From assembly GCF_900128595.1 (NCBI RefSeq), contig NZ_LT635893.1, positions 1 through 64,000 of the forward strand: DNA of 64,000 nucleotides, read 5' to 3'. This DNA is from Buchnera aphidicola (Cinara pseudotaxifoliae). GTDB taxonomy: Bacteria; Pseudomonadota; Gammaproteobacteria; Enterobacterales; Enterobacteriaceae. The notes below the pieces were generated by a model, which did not search any database, had not been told where the DNA came from, and saw nothing but the letters and a program-made list of their open reading frames with translations. Position numbers and translations under genes: made by a program. Below are positions 1 to 11,550 of the stretch, piece by piece (positions within the stretch are counted from its first letter, which is position 1; the number at the start of each line of letters is the position of its first letter).

Positions 1-123
1 GTATGAATATATGAATATATAAATAAATAAGTTTTTAAGAAAAAAATGCATAATAGTACGAATATGTAAACAAATAAATTTGTAGATATATAAAATATTA
101 ATTAAATATTTTAGGAAAAAGAA

Positions 124-2016
124 ATGGTTTTTTATAAAAAATTTGATATTATTGTAATTGGAGCAGGGCATGCTGGTACAGAAGCTGCTTCTGCTTCGTC
201 AAGAATGGGTCATAAAACTTTGTTGTTAACACATAAAATTAATACTATTGGAGTACTTTCATGTAATCCAGCAATTGGAGGGCTAGGAAAAAGTCAATTA
301 GTAAAAGAAATTGATGCAATGGGTGGTTTAATGGCTAAAGCAACTGATTTTTCAGGCATTCAATTTAGAATTTTAAATTCAAGAAAAGGTTCTGCTGTAC
401 AGTCTACACGTGCGCAAACAGATAGACTTTTATATCAAAAAAAGATACAGTATTTTTTAAATAATCATGATAATCTGACAATTTTAGAAGCAGAAGTATC
501 AGATTTAATTATTAAAAATTATCAGGTTTATGGTGTTTTAACGTGTGATGGAAATTATTTTAGTAGTTCTGCTGTTATATTAACTGCTGGAACTTTTTTA
601 AATGGAAAAATGTATATTGGTTCTAAGACTATATCTGGAGGTAGACGAGGTGATTTAAATTCATCAATGTTAGCTGAAAACTTAAAAAAATATTTCTTTA
701 GAACAGGACGTTTAAAGACAGGTACTCCACCTCGTTTACATGCTAAAACAATTAATTTTAATAATTTGGAAAAACAAAAAGGAGACATTCCTACTCCTGT
801 GTTTTCTTTTACAGGATGTATTTCAGATCACCCCAAACAAGTTTCATGTTATATTACGTATACAAATATAAGTACACATAATATAATTAAAGATAACTTA
901 CTCTACAGTCCTATGTATAGTGGTTCTATTCAGGGAGTTGGTCCTCGTTATTGTCCCTCCATTGAAGATAAAATAGTTCGATTTCCTGATAAATCTCGTC
1001 ATCAAATATTTTTAGAACCTGAGGGTATTAATAGCGATATAATTTATCCAAACGGAATTTCTACTAGTCTTCCTTTTTCAATACAAAAAAAAATGATTCA
1101 TTCAATTTCAGGATTAGAAAAATCAGAAATTGTTCATCCTGGATACGCTGTAGAATATGATTATTTTGATCCTAGAGATTTAAAAATAACATTAGAATCT
1201 AAAATTATTAAAAATTTTTTTTTGGCTGGCCAGATTAATGGAACTACTGGTTATGAAGAAGCTGGTGCTCAAGGTTTAATTGCAGGCATTAATGCTGGAC
1301 TATTAGTTCAAAATAAGGACCCTTGGTTTCCTAAGAGGAATGAAGCGTATATTGGTGTGTTAATAGACGACTTATGTAATAAAGGTACTTCCGAACCTTA
1401 TCGTATGTTTACTTCACGAGCAGAGTATCGATTGTTGTTACGAGAAAGTAATGCTGATGATCGCTTAACAAAAATTGGTTATAAACTTGGTTTGGTTACT
1501 TATGAACAATGGATGCTTTTTTCTAAAAAAAGAGATAAAATTTTACAAGAATGCGAACGATTAAAAAACATTAAAATTACACCTCAGGCAATTTTTTCTT
1601 TTTTTAAAAACAAAGATTTAGATGTTACTTTAAAAAAAGATTGTTCTGCTTTTGATTTTTTACGTAGACCACAAGTTACATATGATATTTTAATGGATTA
1701 TCTTGATCAAAATATATCTAATAATCATGTTGTTAAAAGCAGGACAGTTATACAAGAAATTGAAACACAGAGTAAATATTATGGATACATTAAACGTCAA
1801 AAAAGAGAAGCAAAAAGAAATATACGATATGAAAATGTAAAATTATCATCTATAAAAGATTATAAAAATATTATAGGTTTATCAAATGAAGTAGTTATGA
1901 AATTAAATGAATATCGTCCCTATTCTCTAGGACAAGCTTCGCGTATTCCCGGTGTTACTCCAGTAGCAATTTCTATATTGCTTGTTTTTTTGAAAAAATA
2001 TAATTTTGGTATGTAA
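124..2016 (+). CDS. mnmG: tRNA uridine 5-carboxymethylaminomethyl modification enzyme MnmG (GidA)
   Basis: FAD-dependent enzyme that, with MnmE, installs the cmnm5 group on the wobble uridine of tRNAs reading NNA/NNG codons; cytoplasmic. The 630-residue product is the family length (E. coli 629). Seen: the dinucleotide-binding glycines G13-x-G15-xx-G18, the conserved 'CNPAIGG' segment near residue 50, and the '[17 protein letters not shown]'-like FAD-binding segment near residue 370. Its partner mnmE lies at 9684-11048. The gene is convergent with gyrB. In better-known Buchnera strains the atp operon follows mnmG; here only 132 bases and a hairpin separate it from gyrB. Confidence 0.98.
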   Translation: MVFYKKFDIIVIGAGHAGTEAASASSRMGHKTLLLTHKINTIGVLSCNPAIGGLGKSQLVKEIDAMGGLMAKATDFSGIQFRILNSRKGSAVQSTRAQTDRLLYQKKIQYFLNNHDNLTILEAEVSDLIIKNYQVYGVLTCDGNYFSSSAVILTAGTFLNGKMYIGSKTISGGRRGDLNSSMLAENLKKYFFRTGRLKTGTPPRLHAKTINFNNLEKQKGDIPTPVFSFTGCISDHPKQVSCYITYTNISTHNIIKDNLLYSPMYSGSIQGVGPRYCPSIEDKIVRFPDKSRHQIFLEPEGINSDIIYPNGISTSLPFSIQKKMIHSISGLEKSEIVHPGYAVEYDYFDPRDLKITLESKIIKNFFLAGQINGTTGYEEAGAQGLIAGINAGLLVQNKDPWFPKRNEAYIGVLIDDLCNKGTSEPYRMFTSRAEYRLLLRESNADDRLTKIGYKLGLVTYEQWMLFSKKRDKILQECERLKNIKITPQAIFSFFKNKDLDVTLKKDCSAFDFLRRPQVTYDILMDYLDQNISNNHVVKSRTVIQEIETQSKYYGYIKRQKREAKRNIRYENVKLSSIKDYKNIIGLSNEVVMKLNEYRPYSLGQASRIPGVTPVAISILLVFLKKYNFGM

Positions 2017-2055
2017 TTTTTTTAATATGAAATTTTTGAATATGTATTTATGATA

Positions 2056-2097
2056 TATTTTGGCAGGTTTTATTTGCTTTATTTCCTGCCGAAAATT
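2056..2097. terminator. Bidirectional terminator hairpin between mnmG and gyrB
   Basis: GGCAGG (2062-2067) pairs with CCTGCC (2085-2090), extended by a T-run on the left and an A-run on the right. A U-tract therefore follows the stem on both strands. It sits between two convergent genes, as expected for a shared Rho-independent terminator. Confidence 0.7.
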
Positions 2098-2148
2098 GAT
2101 GAATATATGAATTTTAAAATTTATATGTATAATGTGTATGATGTACTT

Positions 2149-4563
<2,415 letters not shown>

Positions 4564-4627
4564 TCATCCTTTTTTTAGTAATAACTGATATATTGATTTA
4601 TATGAAAATTTTATTTTTAATTAAAAA

Positions 4628-5734
4628 TTATAGTTTTAAAGGCATAATTATATACTTAGTTTCTTTTTGTGTTTTTGATTGAATTTGAATACTTGAAACC
4701 GGAGTATTAAAAATAATATTGATTGTAGGAGTGTTTAATGCATTTAAAACATCCAATAAATAAAAAACGTTTATAGAAAATGAAACTTTTTTTTGTTGAT
4801 AATTGATGTGAAAGGAATCATATGATTCTTCATCATCTTGATTATTTGATGTTATCTTTAACAAGTTTTTTGAAAAATTTAAAAAAACACCTTTAAAAGT
4901 AGTATTACATAAAATGGATGTTTTTAATAATGATTCTTTTAATTGCTCTGTAGGTAGTAAGATAGAGTGTGTATTTTTTTTTAGTATTACATCATGATAA
5001 TTAGGAAAATTACCATTTAATAATTTTGCTATTAATAAGATTGTATTAAATTGAAATGAGATGTAATGGTAGTCTATTGTTATGGATATTAAATCAGTCG
5101 AATAGGTCAATAATCTGTTTAATTCTAATATAGCTTGTTTATTAATGATGACGGAAAAAGTAGATATGTCTGTGTTTAAGAAAATTGAATACATAGACAA
5201 TCTATGTCCGTCAGTTGTAACGTTATTTAAATAAGATTTTTTATATTCAAGTAGCATGCCGTTTAAAGGGTTTCTTACATCATTATGTGCTATAGAAAAA
5301 TAAATTGATGAAATGATTTTTTTTAATATTTTTTGTGAAATAAAAAATTTTTTTGTGTTTTGAATTTTTTTGAATTTTGGAAATTTTTTTTGTGACAAAG
5401 TATTTAATTTAAACAAACTATTAAATATTTTAATATGCATTTTTTTGTTAATTAATTGAAAATGTAATTCTGCGTTGCTTTTAATGTTACGGCAAATATT
5501 AAGTATTTTTTTTCCAGATATTGTAATACATCCTGATGTATAACAAGTAAAATATTTTTTATGTATATAAGTATGTAATTCGATTTCTAATGTAGAGCTA
5601 GTTAATTGTAATATATTTTCGTTAATTTTGATAACTACGTTTTCTAATATTGGAAATACGGTGTTTTTAGTGATAATTCTATTAATTATTTTAAAAGAAT
5701 TTAAAAAATCATTATTTTTAATTTTGAATTCCAT
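4628..5734 (-). CDS. dnaN: DNA polymerase III beta subunit (sliding clamp)
   Basis: Ring-shaped processivity clamp that tethers DNA polymerase III and other DNA enzymes to DNA. The 368 residues match the three-domain family length (E. coli 366). Recognisable segments are the N-terminal domain ending 'FPILENVVI', the central 'VTTDGHRLSMY' motif near residue 175, and the C-terminal 'YIIMPLKL', equivalent to the conserved MPMRL tail that borders the partner-binding pocket. It lies 11 bases downstream of dnaA on the same strand and 67 bases upstream of gyrB. Confidence 0.97.
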   Translation of the reverse strand: MEFKIKNNDFLNSFKIINRIITKNTVFPILENVVIKINENILQLTSSTLEIELHTYIHKKYFTCYTSGCITISGKKILNICRNIKSNAELHFQLINKKMHIKIFNSLFKLNTLSQKKFPKFKKIQNTKKFFISQKILKKIISSIYFSIAHNDVRNPLNGMLLEYKKSYLNNVTTDGHRLSMYSIFLNTDISTFSVIINKQAILELNRLLTYSTDLISITIDYHYISFQFNTILLIAKLLNGNFPNYHDVILKKNTHSILLPTEQLKESLLKTSILCNTTFKGVFLNFSKNLLKITSNNQDDEESYDSFHINYQQKKVSFSINVFYLLDVLNALNTPTINIIFNTPVSSIQIQSKTQKETKYIIMPLKL

Positions 5735-5745
5735 ATTTTACGTTT

Positions 5746-6837
5746 TTAATTGATTAAATAAGTATAAAAAATCGCAATAAATTTTAGTTTTTTTTTTTTT
5801 GAGTAGTTAATTTTTTTGCAAGCATGTAATACAGTAGTATGATTTTTTTTACCAAATATAATTCCTATTTTAGAATAGCTACAGTGAGTTAATTTTTTTA
5901 TTAAAACCATAGCGATTTGTCTTGGTTCTACAATAAATTTTAGTCTTTTAGAAGAAATCATATCTGATATTTTAATGTTAAAATAAGTAGCAACTTTTTT
6001 TTGAATTAAATGAATGTTTATATGTTTTTTTTTTTTTTTTATTAATTGATTTATTTGTTTTTTTATTAAAGTTTTTGTCATTTTTTTTTTATTAAACATT
6101 AATTGAAAATGTATTTTTTTTAAAAAAAATACTAGTATTTTCATATTAGAACATTTTTTTTCTGCAATATATTTTGCTATTTTATATGTTAATTTAATAT
6201 TGTTTTTGTGAGCTTTATTTAATAAAATATGCATTTTAGTTGTTAATTCAGGTGGATTAATTGATATAATTAATCCTAATTGAAACTGAGATGGAAAATT
6301 TTGTAGTATTTTATTTGTTTGATCTATATAAAAATTTGCAGTTAATACAATTTTTTGATTTTTTTGTAAAAATTTATTTAATATCTTAAACAAGATTTTT
6401 TTTATTTTTCCTTTATAGAAAAAATACTGAATATCATCTATTAATAATATTTCTACAGAATTATAGTAATTTTTTAAATGGTTTATAGATTTGTTTTTTA
6501 ATGAGTATAGTATATTACGAATAAAATTTTTTGCATGTATGTAAATTACTTTATGATTGTGATTTTCTATTAAAATTTTGTTTCCTATAGCATGAAGTAA
6601 ATGTGTTTTTCCACATCCAGTATTTCCAGATAAAAACAATATATTGTAAATATTTTTTGAACTTTTAGTGAATTTGTATGCTGAATAACGAGCTAATTGA
6701 TTTGATGTGCCTTCAATAAAATTATTAAATTGATATTTAAGTTTAATACCGTTTTTTAAGAGTAATTTTTTTGATATTTTTTTTTTTTTGATAGTTTTGA
6801 TAATCTTTTTAATTTTTAATTGTTTAGTTATATCAAT
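5746..6837 (-). CDS. dnaA: Degenerate replication initiator DnaA (domains III-IV only)
   Basis: Homologue of the AAA+ initiator that binds DnaA boxes and melts oriC. The frame is open from 6837 to the stop at 5746 (363 codons against 467 residues in E. coli) and contains no ATG or GTG before the insertase-like start point; the first usual alternative is TTG at 6639, which would cut into domain III, so a start at ATT 6837 or similar must be assumed. Seen: 'FIEGTSNQLAR', Walker A 'GNTGCGKTH', Walker B 'LLIDDIQ', and domain IV ending 'NHTTVLHACKKI'. Lost against E. coli: arginine finger R285 (now Q in 'SQFQLGL'), sensor-2 R334 and its 'RELEG' (now 'MKILVF'), and D433 (now N). Domain I is a remnant upstream. 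It may be a pseudogene. Confidence 0.8.
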   Translation of the reverse strand: MDITKQLKIKKIIKTIKKKKISKKLLLKNGIKLKYQFNNFIEGTSNQLARYSAYKFTKSSKNIYNILFLSGNTGCGKTHLLHAIGNKILIENHNHKVIYIHAKNFIRNILYSLKNKSINHLKNYYNSVEILLIDDIQYFFYKGKIKKILFKILNKFLQKNQKIVLTANFYIDQTNKILQNFPSQFQLGLIISINPPELTTKMHILLNKAHKNNIKLTYKIAKYIAEKKCSNMKILVFFLKKIHFQLMFNKKKMTKTLIKKQINQLIKKKKKHINIHLIQKKVATYFNIKISDMISSKRLKFIVEPRQIAMVLIKKLTHCSYSKIGIIFGKKNHTTVLHACKKINYSKKKKLKFIAIFYTYLIN

Positions 6838-7080
6838 TTATTATTTTTTGATGTTAAAATTTTTATATAAATATACTTTATTTTGCTAAATAGCTATTAG
6901 TGATATATTTAGTATAATGATTTTTATATTTTCTGATATTTTATATTGTAATTAATATATATAAATGATGTTTTAAATTGTATATGCATAATTGTATTTT
7001 TTTAATTCATTTTTTAAAAAGTATCAATTTTCTGAATTTTAGTAGTAAATACTGTTTTTGTAGATATATTAAAAATGTAT
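6838..7080 (-). pseudogene. dnaA: Remnant of DnaA domain I, in frame with dnaA
   Basis: Read in the same frame as the dnaA coding region, this stretch still resembles the E. coli DnaA N-terminus. 'FLKNELKKYNYAYTI' (7020-6976) aligns with 'RLQDELPATEFSMWI', and 'LQYKISEN' plus a later 'YLYKN' align with 'LQAELSDN' and 'YLNNI'. In-frame stops include those at 6975-6973, 6954-6952, a TAG at the place of a conserved tryptophan, and TAA at 6840-6838. The alignment is by eye against remembered sequence, so it is suggestive rather than proven. Confidence 0.6.
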
Positions 7081-7419
7081 ATAGATAGTAGATAAATTGT
7101 ATTATTATTTATAATATAGTTTAATGATTTAAATATCTTAATTATATTTAAAAATAAGATGAGTGATCATGATTTTAGTTTTTTTTGATATTAATGATAT
7201 GTTGATTTTTTTTAGATTGTTTATTTTTATATATTTTTATAAAAATATTATTATAATAATATTTTAATTTGTATTAAAATATTTATTAGTAAATCTAATT
7301 TAATCAAATGAAACACGTTATTATTTATCATGATATAATTATTACATAGTATACAGATATTTTATTGTTTAGCTAATACATACTTACATGTATTATTTTT
7401 ATAAAAAAGGAATGTTTAT
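7081..7419. other. Divergent dnaA/rpmH spacer; no gene seen
   Basis: Very A+T-rich spacer between eroded dnaA and rpmH. In relatives this region carries the rpmH promoters and lies near the replication origin. I searched for the consensus DnaA box TTATCCACA by eye and saw no clear copy on either strand. No open frame or stable hairpin stands out. Confidence 0.4.
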
Positions 7420-7554
7420 ATGAAACGTACGTATCAACCATCTAATATTAAACGTAATCGTACACACGGATTTCGTGCTCGTATGTCATCTAGAAGTGGT
7501 CGAGATATTCTATCACATAGACGTTCAAAATTACGTTCAGTTTTATGTGTATAA
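7420..7554 (+). CDS. rpmH: 50S ribosomal protein L34
   Basis: Small basic large-subunit ribosomal protein. The 44-codon reading frame begins '[20 protein letters not shown]' and continues through '[15 protein letters not shown]', matching bacterial L34 along its full length (E. coli 46 residues). A purine-rich 'AAAAAAGGAA' precedes the ATG. It is followed after 24 bases by rnpA, the near-universal rpmH-rnpA arrangement. Confidence 0.97.
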   Translation: MKRTYQPSNIKRNRTHGFRARMSSRSGRDILSHRRSKLRSVLCV

Positions 7555-7578
7555 AACAAGTTTACAAAATTAGTAAAT

Positions 7579-7950
7579 ATGTCACAATTTTCTTTAAAAA
7601 AAAAATCACGTTTATTATTAAACGCTCAATTTCAATATATTTATAGTAAAAATTATAAAATTCATACAAAGAATTTTTTAATGTTTATGTACATAAATTA
7701 TTTACAATTTCCTAGATTAGGGATTTCTATTCCTAAAAAAAATGTTGCGCGATCACATGATCGTAATCGAGTTAAACGTCTTATTCGAGAAAGTTTTCGA
7801 TTAGTACAACATAACTTATTATTTATGGATTTTATTATAATTGCAAAAAAAAATATTCATTTATTAAATAACGAAACAATATTTTACTTTTTAAAACAGT
7901 TGTGGTCTTATAAAAATAAAGATAATATTTTGAATATAAATAGATTATAA
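7579..7950 (+). CDS. rnpA: Ribonuclease P protein component
   Basis: Protein subunit of RNase P, which removes 5' leaders from pre-tRNAs; its RNA partner rnpB is also in this window (63447-63832). The 123 residues include the family signature around residues 61-72 ('DRNRVKRLIRESFR'), which forms the RNA-binding helix, and 'PRLGISIPKKNV' before it. Co-oriented with rpmH. The yidD gene that usually sits between rnpA and yidC is not present. Confidence 0.96.
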   Translation: MSQFSLKKKSRLLLNAQFQYIYSKNYKIHTKNFLMFMYINYLQFPRLGISIPKKNVARSHDRNRVKRLIRESFRLVQHNLLFMDFIIIAKKNIHLLNNETIFYFLKQLWSYKNKDNILNINRL

Positions 7951-8014
7951 CATAAATTTATATATCATCAATTTATGATATTTTATTTTTAATTTTAAAT
8001 AATGAGAAAATTTT

Positions 8015-8701
8015 ATGATATATTTGAAACGTATTTTTTTTATAATATCTTGTGTTTTTTTCTCTTTTTTAATATGGAACTTTTGGAATACACATGCTTT
8101 TATAAATCAAAATAATTTAAAGATAAATAATCTTATGCATAAAATTTATGATATTACTAATGTTAGTAATATTTAATTTTTTAATATACTAAATTATTTA
8201 ATCTTGTCGGATATTAGTTTATTTAAAATTAAAGCAGTATTGTTAGATACATTCAAATATAGCGATTTTGTAAATAAAAAATATTAATAAATATTTTTTA
8301 AAAATACAAAAATTTTTTATAAGGTTGTTGGAGAAATATTAAATAAAAATGATTTTAATATTATAAAAATATACAATTGTTGTAGTATGTAGTAAATTAT
8401 TTTTTTATGTAAAACTGTTGTTTGATTTTCAAAAAATATTAAAACAGAAAATTTTTTTATGATTTTTTTCTTTCATGTAAATTAATTGTTTAGCGTGCTG
8501 TTTGTACAGCATTAGAATAGATTAAAATGTCTTAAATAATAATCTGTATTTAATATATAATTTTTTATGGAATATATTATAAGAAATTTTTAAACAAGTA
8601 TTTTTTTTAAATTTTTTCATACATAAAGAATTATTATAAAGATATTTTTTTAATAATTATAGGCATTATCATGGATATCATGGTAATAATATTTAGTGTA
8701 G
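8015..8701 (+). pseudogene. yidC: Remnant of the YidC N-terminal anchor and periplasmic P1 domain
   Basis: A 53-codon open frame at 8015-8176 encodes a hydrophobic segment with 'SCVFFSFLIWNFW', resembling the N-terminal signal anchor of E. coli YidC. After the TAA at 8174-8176 the same reading frame continues with YidC-like pieces broken by stops (8285, 8288, 8390, 8699). The clearest is 'ILNKNDFNIIKIYN' at 8336-8377, aligning with 'VLKRGDYAVNVNYN' of the P1 domain. It is in frame with the intact insertase at 8744-9607. The anchor alone might still be translated, but that is unproven. Confidence 0.7.
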
Positions 8702-8743
8702 AAAAATACATATATCGCAATTAATACTAACTGGATAAGCATA

Positions 8744-9607
8744 ATGCACAGAAAATTTTTAACAATTTGGATTCCTCATATTTATAATCAGTTTGTTATT
8801 TATTTTAATAAAATTAATAACAGTATTACATTAATTAGGTTATTATCAAAAATATATCATTTTCAATTTTATTATCTTTATAAAATTTTTAGTAATACAT
8901 GGTTTAGCGCTAATATAAAAAATATTATGCTATTTTTTTCAAAAAATTTACAATTTATAGCAAAATATGGTAATTTAAAGATAATTTCTTATCCTATTTT
9001 TAAACTACTGATCTTTTTTTATGGTTTCTTTCATAATTGGGGTATAACTATTATTTTTGTGACTATTTTGATAAAGACGATTATGTATCCATTAATTAGA
9101 TTACAATATATATCTATGTTGCACATGCAAGCCTTACAACCCGAAATACAAAAAATAAAAAATCAATTTTGTGATGATTCTCGTGTAATAAATAAAAAAA
9201 TTTTATTTTTATATAAATCCAAAAAAATTAATCCTTTTTTTAGTTTTTTATCTATGATGTTGCAGGTACCTATATTTTTATCATTTTATTATATATTGAT
9301 TTCTGCAACAGAATTACAGCATGCACCGTTTTTTTTATGGATTAATGATTTATCTAGTTATGATCCACATTATGTATTACCGATTTGTGTAATTTTCAGT
9401 GTTTTATTAACTCAATATCATGAATTAAGCTATGATAATATCGTGAAACAGAAAAATTTTTTATGTATTATGCCAATTTTATGTACTTTTTTTTTATTTT
9501 GGCTTCCATCTGGTTTAATTTTATACTATATAACTAATAATTTAATGACTTTTTTACAACAATGGATTATACGTAGGAATTTTTTTAAAGATAATAAATA
9601 TAATTAA
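8744..9607 (+). CDS. yidC: Membrane protein insertase YidC, core domain only
   Basis: Inner-membrane insertase that integrates membrane proteins alone or with SecYEG. Only 287 residues are open against roughly 530-550 in relatives. The product begins just before the conserved 'WIPH' and keeps all core transmembrane segments: 'NWGITIIFVTILIKTIMYPL' (98-117), 'NPFFSFLSMMLQVPIFLSFY', 'PHYVLPICVIFSVLLTQ' and 'MPILCTFFLFWLPSGLILYY'. The groove arginine of E. coli YidC (R366) is lysine K111 here, conserving charge. Homology extends upstream of the ATG in frame to 8702 (a tryptophan and neighbours), so the true start may be a non-ATG codon. The P1 domain, largely dispensable in E. coli, is lost. Confidence 0.9.
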   Translation: MHRKFLTIWIPHIYNQFVIYFNKINNSITLIRLLSKIYHFQFYYLYKIFSNTWFSANIKNIMLFFSKNLQFIAKYGNLKIISYPIFKLLIFFYGFFHNWGITIIFVTILIKTIMYPLIRLQYISMLHMQALQPEIQKIKNQFCDDSRVINKKILFLYKSKKINPFFSFLSMMLQVPIFLSFYYILISATELQHAPFFLWINDLSSYDPHYVLPICVIFSVLLTQYHELSYDNIVKQKNFLCIMPILCTFFLFWLPSGLILYYITNNLMTFLQQWIIRRNFFKDNKYN

Positions 9608-9683
9608 TAATATTTATATAAATAAAAGTTAATTTCTAAATTAAAAAGAATAACTTTTTGTTTTTGTAGAGCATAAAAAAAGT

Positions 9684-11048
9684 ATGATATTTAATGAAAC
9701 TATTGTGGCCCCAGCCACTGCATTTGGTCGTTCAGGTATTGGAATTATAAGAATTTCTGGTTCTTCTGTCTTAAAAATAATAAAAAAATTTTTAAAAATT
9801 TCAATGAGAGAACGTTTTGCACATAATGTATCATTTTTAGATTTTCGTGGAAATATTATTGATTACGGTATTGCTTTGTTTTTTCCTGCTCCTAATTCAT
9901 TTACTGGAGAAGATATTTTAGAATTTCAAGGTCATGGAAATCCAGTTTTATTAGATATAATTGTAAAAAATGTAGTTCGTATGAATAATGTCCGTATAGC
10001 ACGTCCCGGTGAATTTTCAGAAAGAGCTTTTTTAAATAAAAAAATAGATTTAATTCAAGCAGAAGCAATTAGTGATTTAATACATGCAGAATCTAAATTA
10101 TCAATACAAGCTGCTTTACGTTCTTTATCTGGTAGTTTTTCAAAAAAATTATGTTTTATTATTGATTTATTAAAAATTTTTTATTCTAAAATAGAAGCTA
10201 TTATCAACTTTTCTGACGAAATTGATAGTTCTGATGAGCGTTTAGATTTTAAATCTGATTTAATCAAAATTATTATGTTGTTGAAAAATTTAATGTATAC
10301 AGCGCGAAAAAGTTATTCTCTACAGAAAGATATAAAAATTGTAATTACTGGGCCTCCTAATGTAGGTAAGTCCAGTTTATTTAATTTTTTATCTGATCGA
10401 AGAGTTTCTATTGTTACAGATATTCCGGGTACTACACGTGATTTAATTTGTCAAAATATATGGTCTAATGGAGTATGTTATGAACTCATTGATACTGCTG
10501 GTTTGCGTAAAAGTCAAGATTTGATTGAAAATATAGGTATACGGTTAGCTAAAAAAAGTGTTCGTAGTTGCGATCATATTTTTTTTATTTTAGATATTAC
10601 CTATAATCAAAAAGAAAACAATGAAATTATATTAAAAAGTATTAAAAATTTACGTATTAATCAAAATATTACATTTATTTTTAATAAAATAGATCTTATT
10701 AAACAAAAACCGCGATTAGAAATCATACATCAGAAGTTTCAGTGTATTTATTTATCAGTTAAAAAACGGTCAGGATTAAGTAGATTAAAAAAAATAATTA
10801 ATGTAATTTTATGTTCTAAAAATAATATTGAAAATGTTTTTTTGGCACGACGTAGACATGTTTTGGGATTGGAAGAGTCTTTAAAATATTTACTAGAGGG
10901 AAAAAAAGAGTGGTATAAAAACAATAATATCGAATTTTTTTCAGATAATATACGTTTATCAATGAATTGTTTGTTAAGTATCACAGGTCAGTTTAGTAAT
11001 GATGATTTATTAAATAAAATTTTTTCTGATTTTTGTATTGGAAAGTAA
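9684..11048 (+). CDS. mnmE: tRNA modification GTPase MnmE (TrmE/ThdF)
   Basis: Partner of MnmG in wobble-uridine modification; a G protein activated by dimerisation. The 454 residues match E. coli length. Seen: N-terminal tetrahydrofolate-binding domain starting 'ETIVAPATAFGRSGIGIIRISG', G1 'GPPNVGKSSLF' near 222, G2 'TTRD', G3 'DTAGLR', G4 'NKID' near 333, and the C-terminal 'FCIGK' catalytic cysteine motif. It follows yidC, as in E. coli. Confidence 0.98.
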   Translation: MIFNETIVAPATAFGRSGIGIIRISGSSVLKIIKKFLKISMRERFAHNVSFLDFRGNIIDYGIALFFPAPNSFTGEDILEFQGHGNPVLLDIIVKNVVRMNNVRIARPGEFSERAFLNKKIDLIQAEAISDLIHAESKLSIQAALRSLSGSFSKKLCFIIDLLKIFYSKIEAIINFSDEIDSSDERLDFKSDLIKIIMLLKNLMYTARKSYSLQKDIKIVITGPPNVGKSSLFNFLSDRRVSIVTDIPGTTRDLICQNIWSNGVCYELIDTAGLRKSQDLIENIGIRLAKKSVRSCDHIFFILDITYNQKENNEIILKSIKNLRINQNITFIFNKIDLIKQKPRLEIIHQKFQCIYLSVKKRSGLSRLKKIINVILCSKNNIENVFLARRRHVLGLEESLKYLLEGKKEWYKNNNIEFFSDNIRLSMNCLLSITGQFSNDDLLNKIFSDFCIGK

Positions 11049-11083
11049 AATATTTGTTATAAATAAATATGTCTATATAAATA

Positions 11084-11156
11084 TGCCCGGAGGCGGAATT
11101 GAACCACCGACACGGGGATTTTCAGTCCCCTGCTCTACCGACTGAGCTATCCGGGC
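11084..11156 (-). tRNA. tRNA-Phe (GAA)
   Basis: A 73-base cloverleaf on the minus strand starts GCCCGGA at 11156 and closes with TCCGGGC plus discriminator A. The anticodon loop CTGAAAA gives GAA. Nearly identical in layout to E. coli tRNA-Phe. The 3' CCA is not encoded. It is convergent with mnmE. Confidence 0.97.
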
Positions 11157-11428
11157 ATTAAAATGATTAAACATCAAAACGTTTGTTTTGTCAATATTTT
11201 TATAAAATAAAATTTTTAATCTTTTTAAGTGGTACTGTTATGATATTATGTTTTCGAGAATATATAGGTTGAATTATTAGTAGACTATTATATGAGATAC
11301 GATTTGTTTTCTTAAAAATATATTAAATAATTATGTTTTTAATACCATTTATATATTAGATGTAAACTTAATATTTTTTTGATTATCTGATATTTTTTAT
11401 TGAAAAAACTAAATAAAAATTAAATACA
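11157..11428. other. Spacer between tRNA-Phe and the groE promoter; no gene seen
   Basis: A+T-rich non-coding sequence upstream of groES. Some relatives carry a small membrane-protein gene here; I see no open frame. It ends at the sigma-32-type promoter. Confidence 0.4.
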
Positions 11429-11460
11429 CCCCTTGAAATTCAAGACATAGGTCCATATAT
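11429..11460 (+). promoter_or_regulatory. Heat-shock (sigma-32) type promoter of groESL
   Basis: CCCCTTGAAA (CTTGAAA at 11432-11438) is followed 14 bases later by CCATAT (11453-11458). This matches the sigma-32 consensus CTTGAAA-N13/14-CCCCATnT in both element and spacing, and it is the most G+C-rich part of the spacer. It lies about 90 bases before groES. The cognate sigma factor, rpoH, is retained at 17055-17930. Confidence 0.75.
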
Positions 11461-11550
11461 TCTTAAAACATAAGAGTATATTAAGAAAATATTGATTGCT
11501 CATTGGTTATGTAACACGATAACAAGCATTTTACTAGAGAGGATCATATT

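Noticed and set aside
1-60. TATGAATA/TATATAAA near-repeats at the window start
   Set aside because: Low-complexity A+T sequence without unit conservation; no origin boxes or iterons visible.
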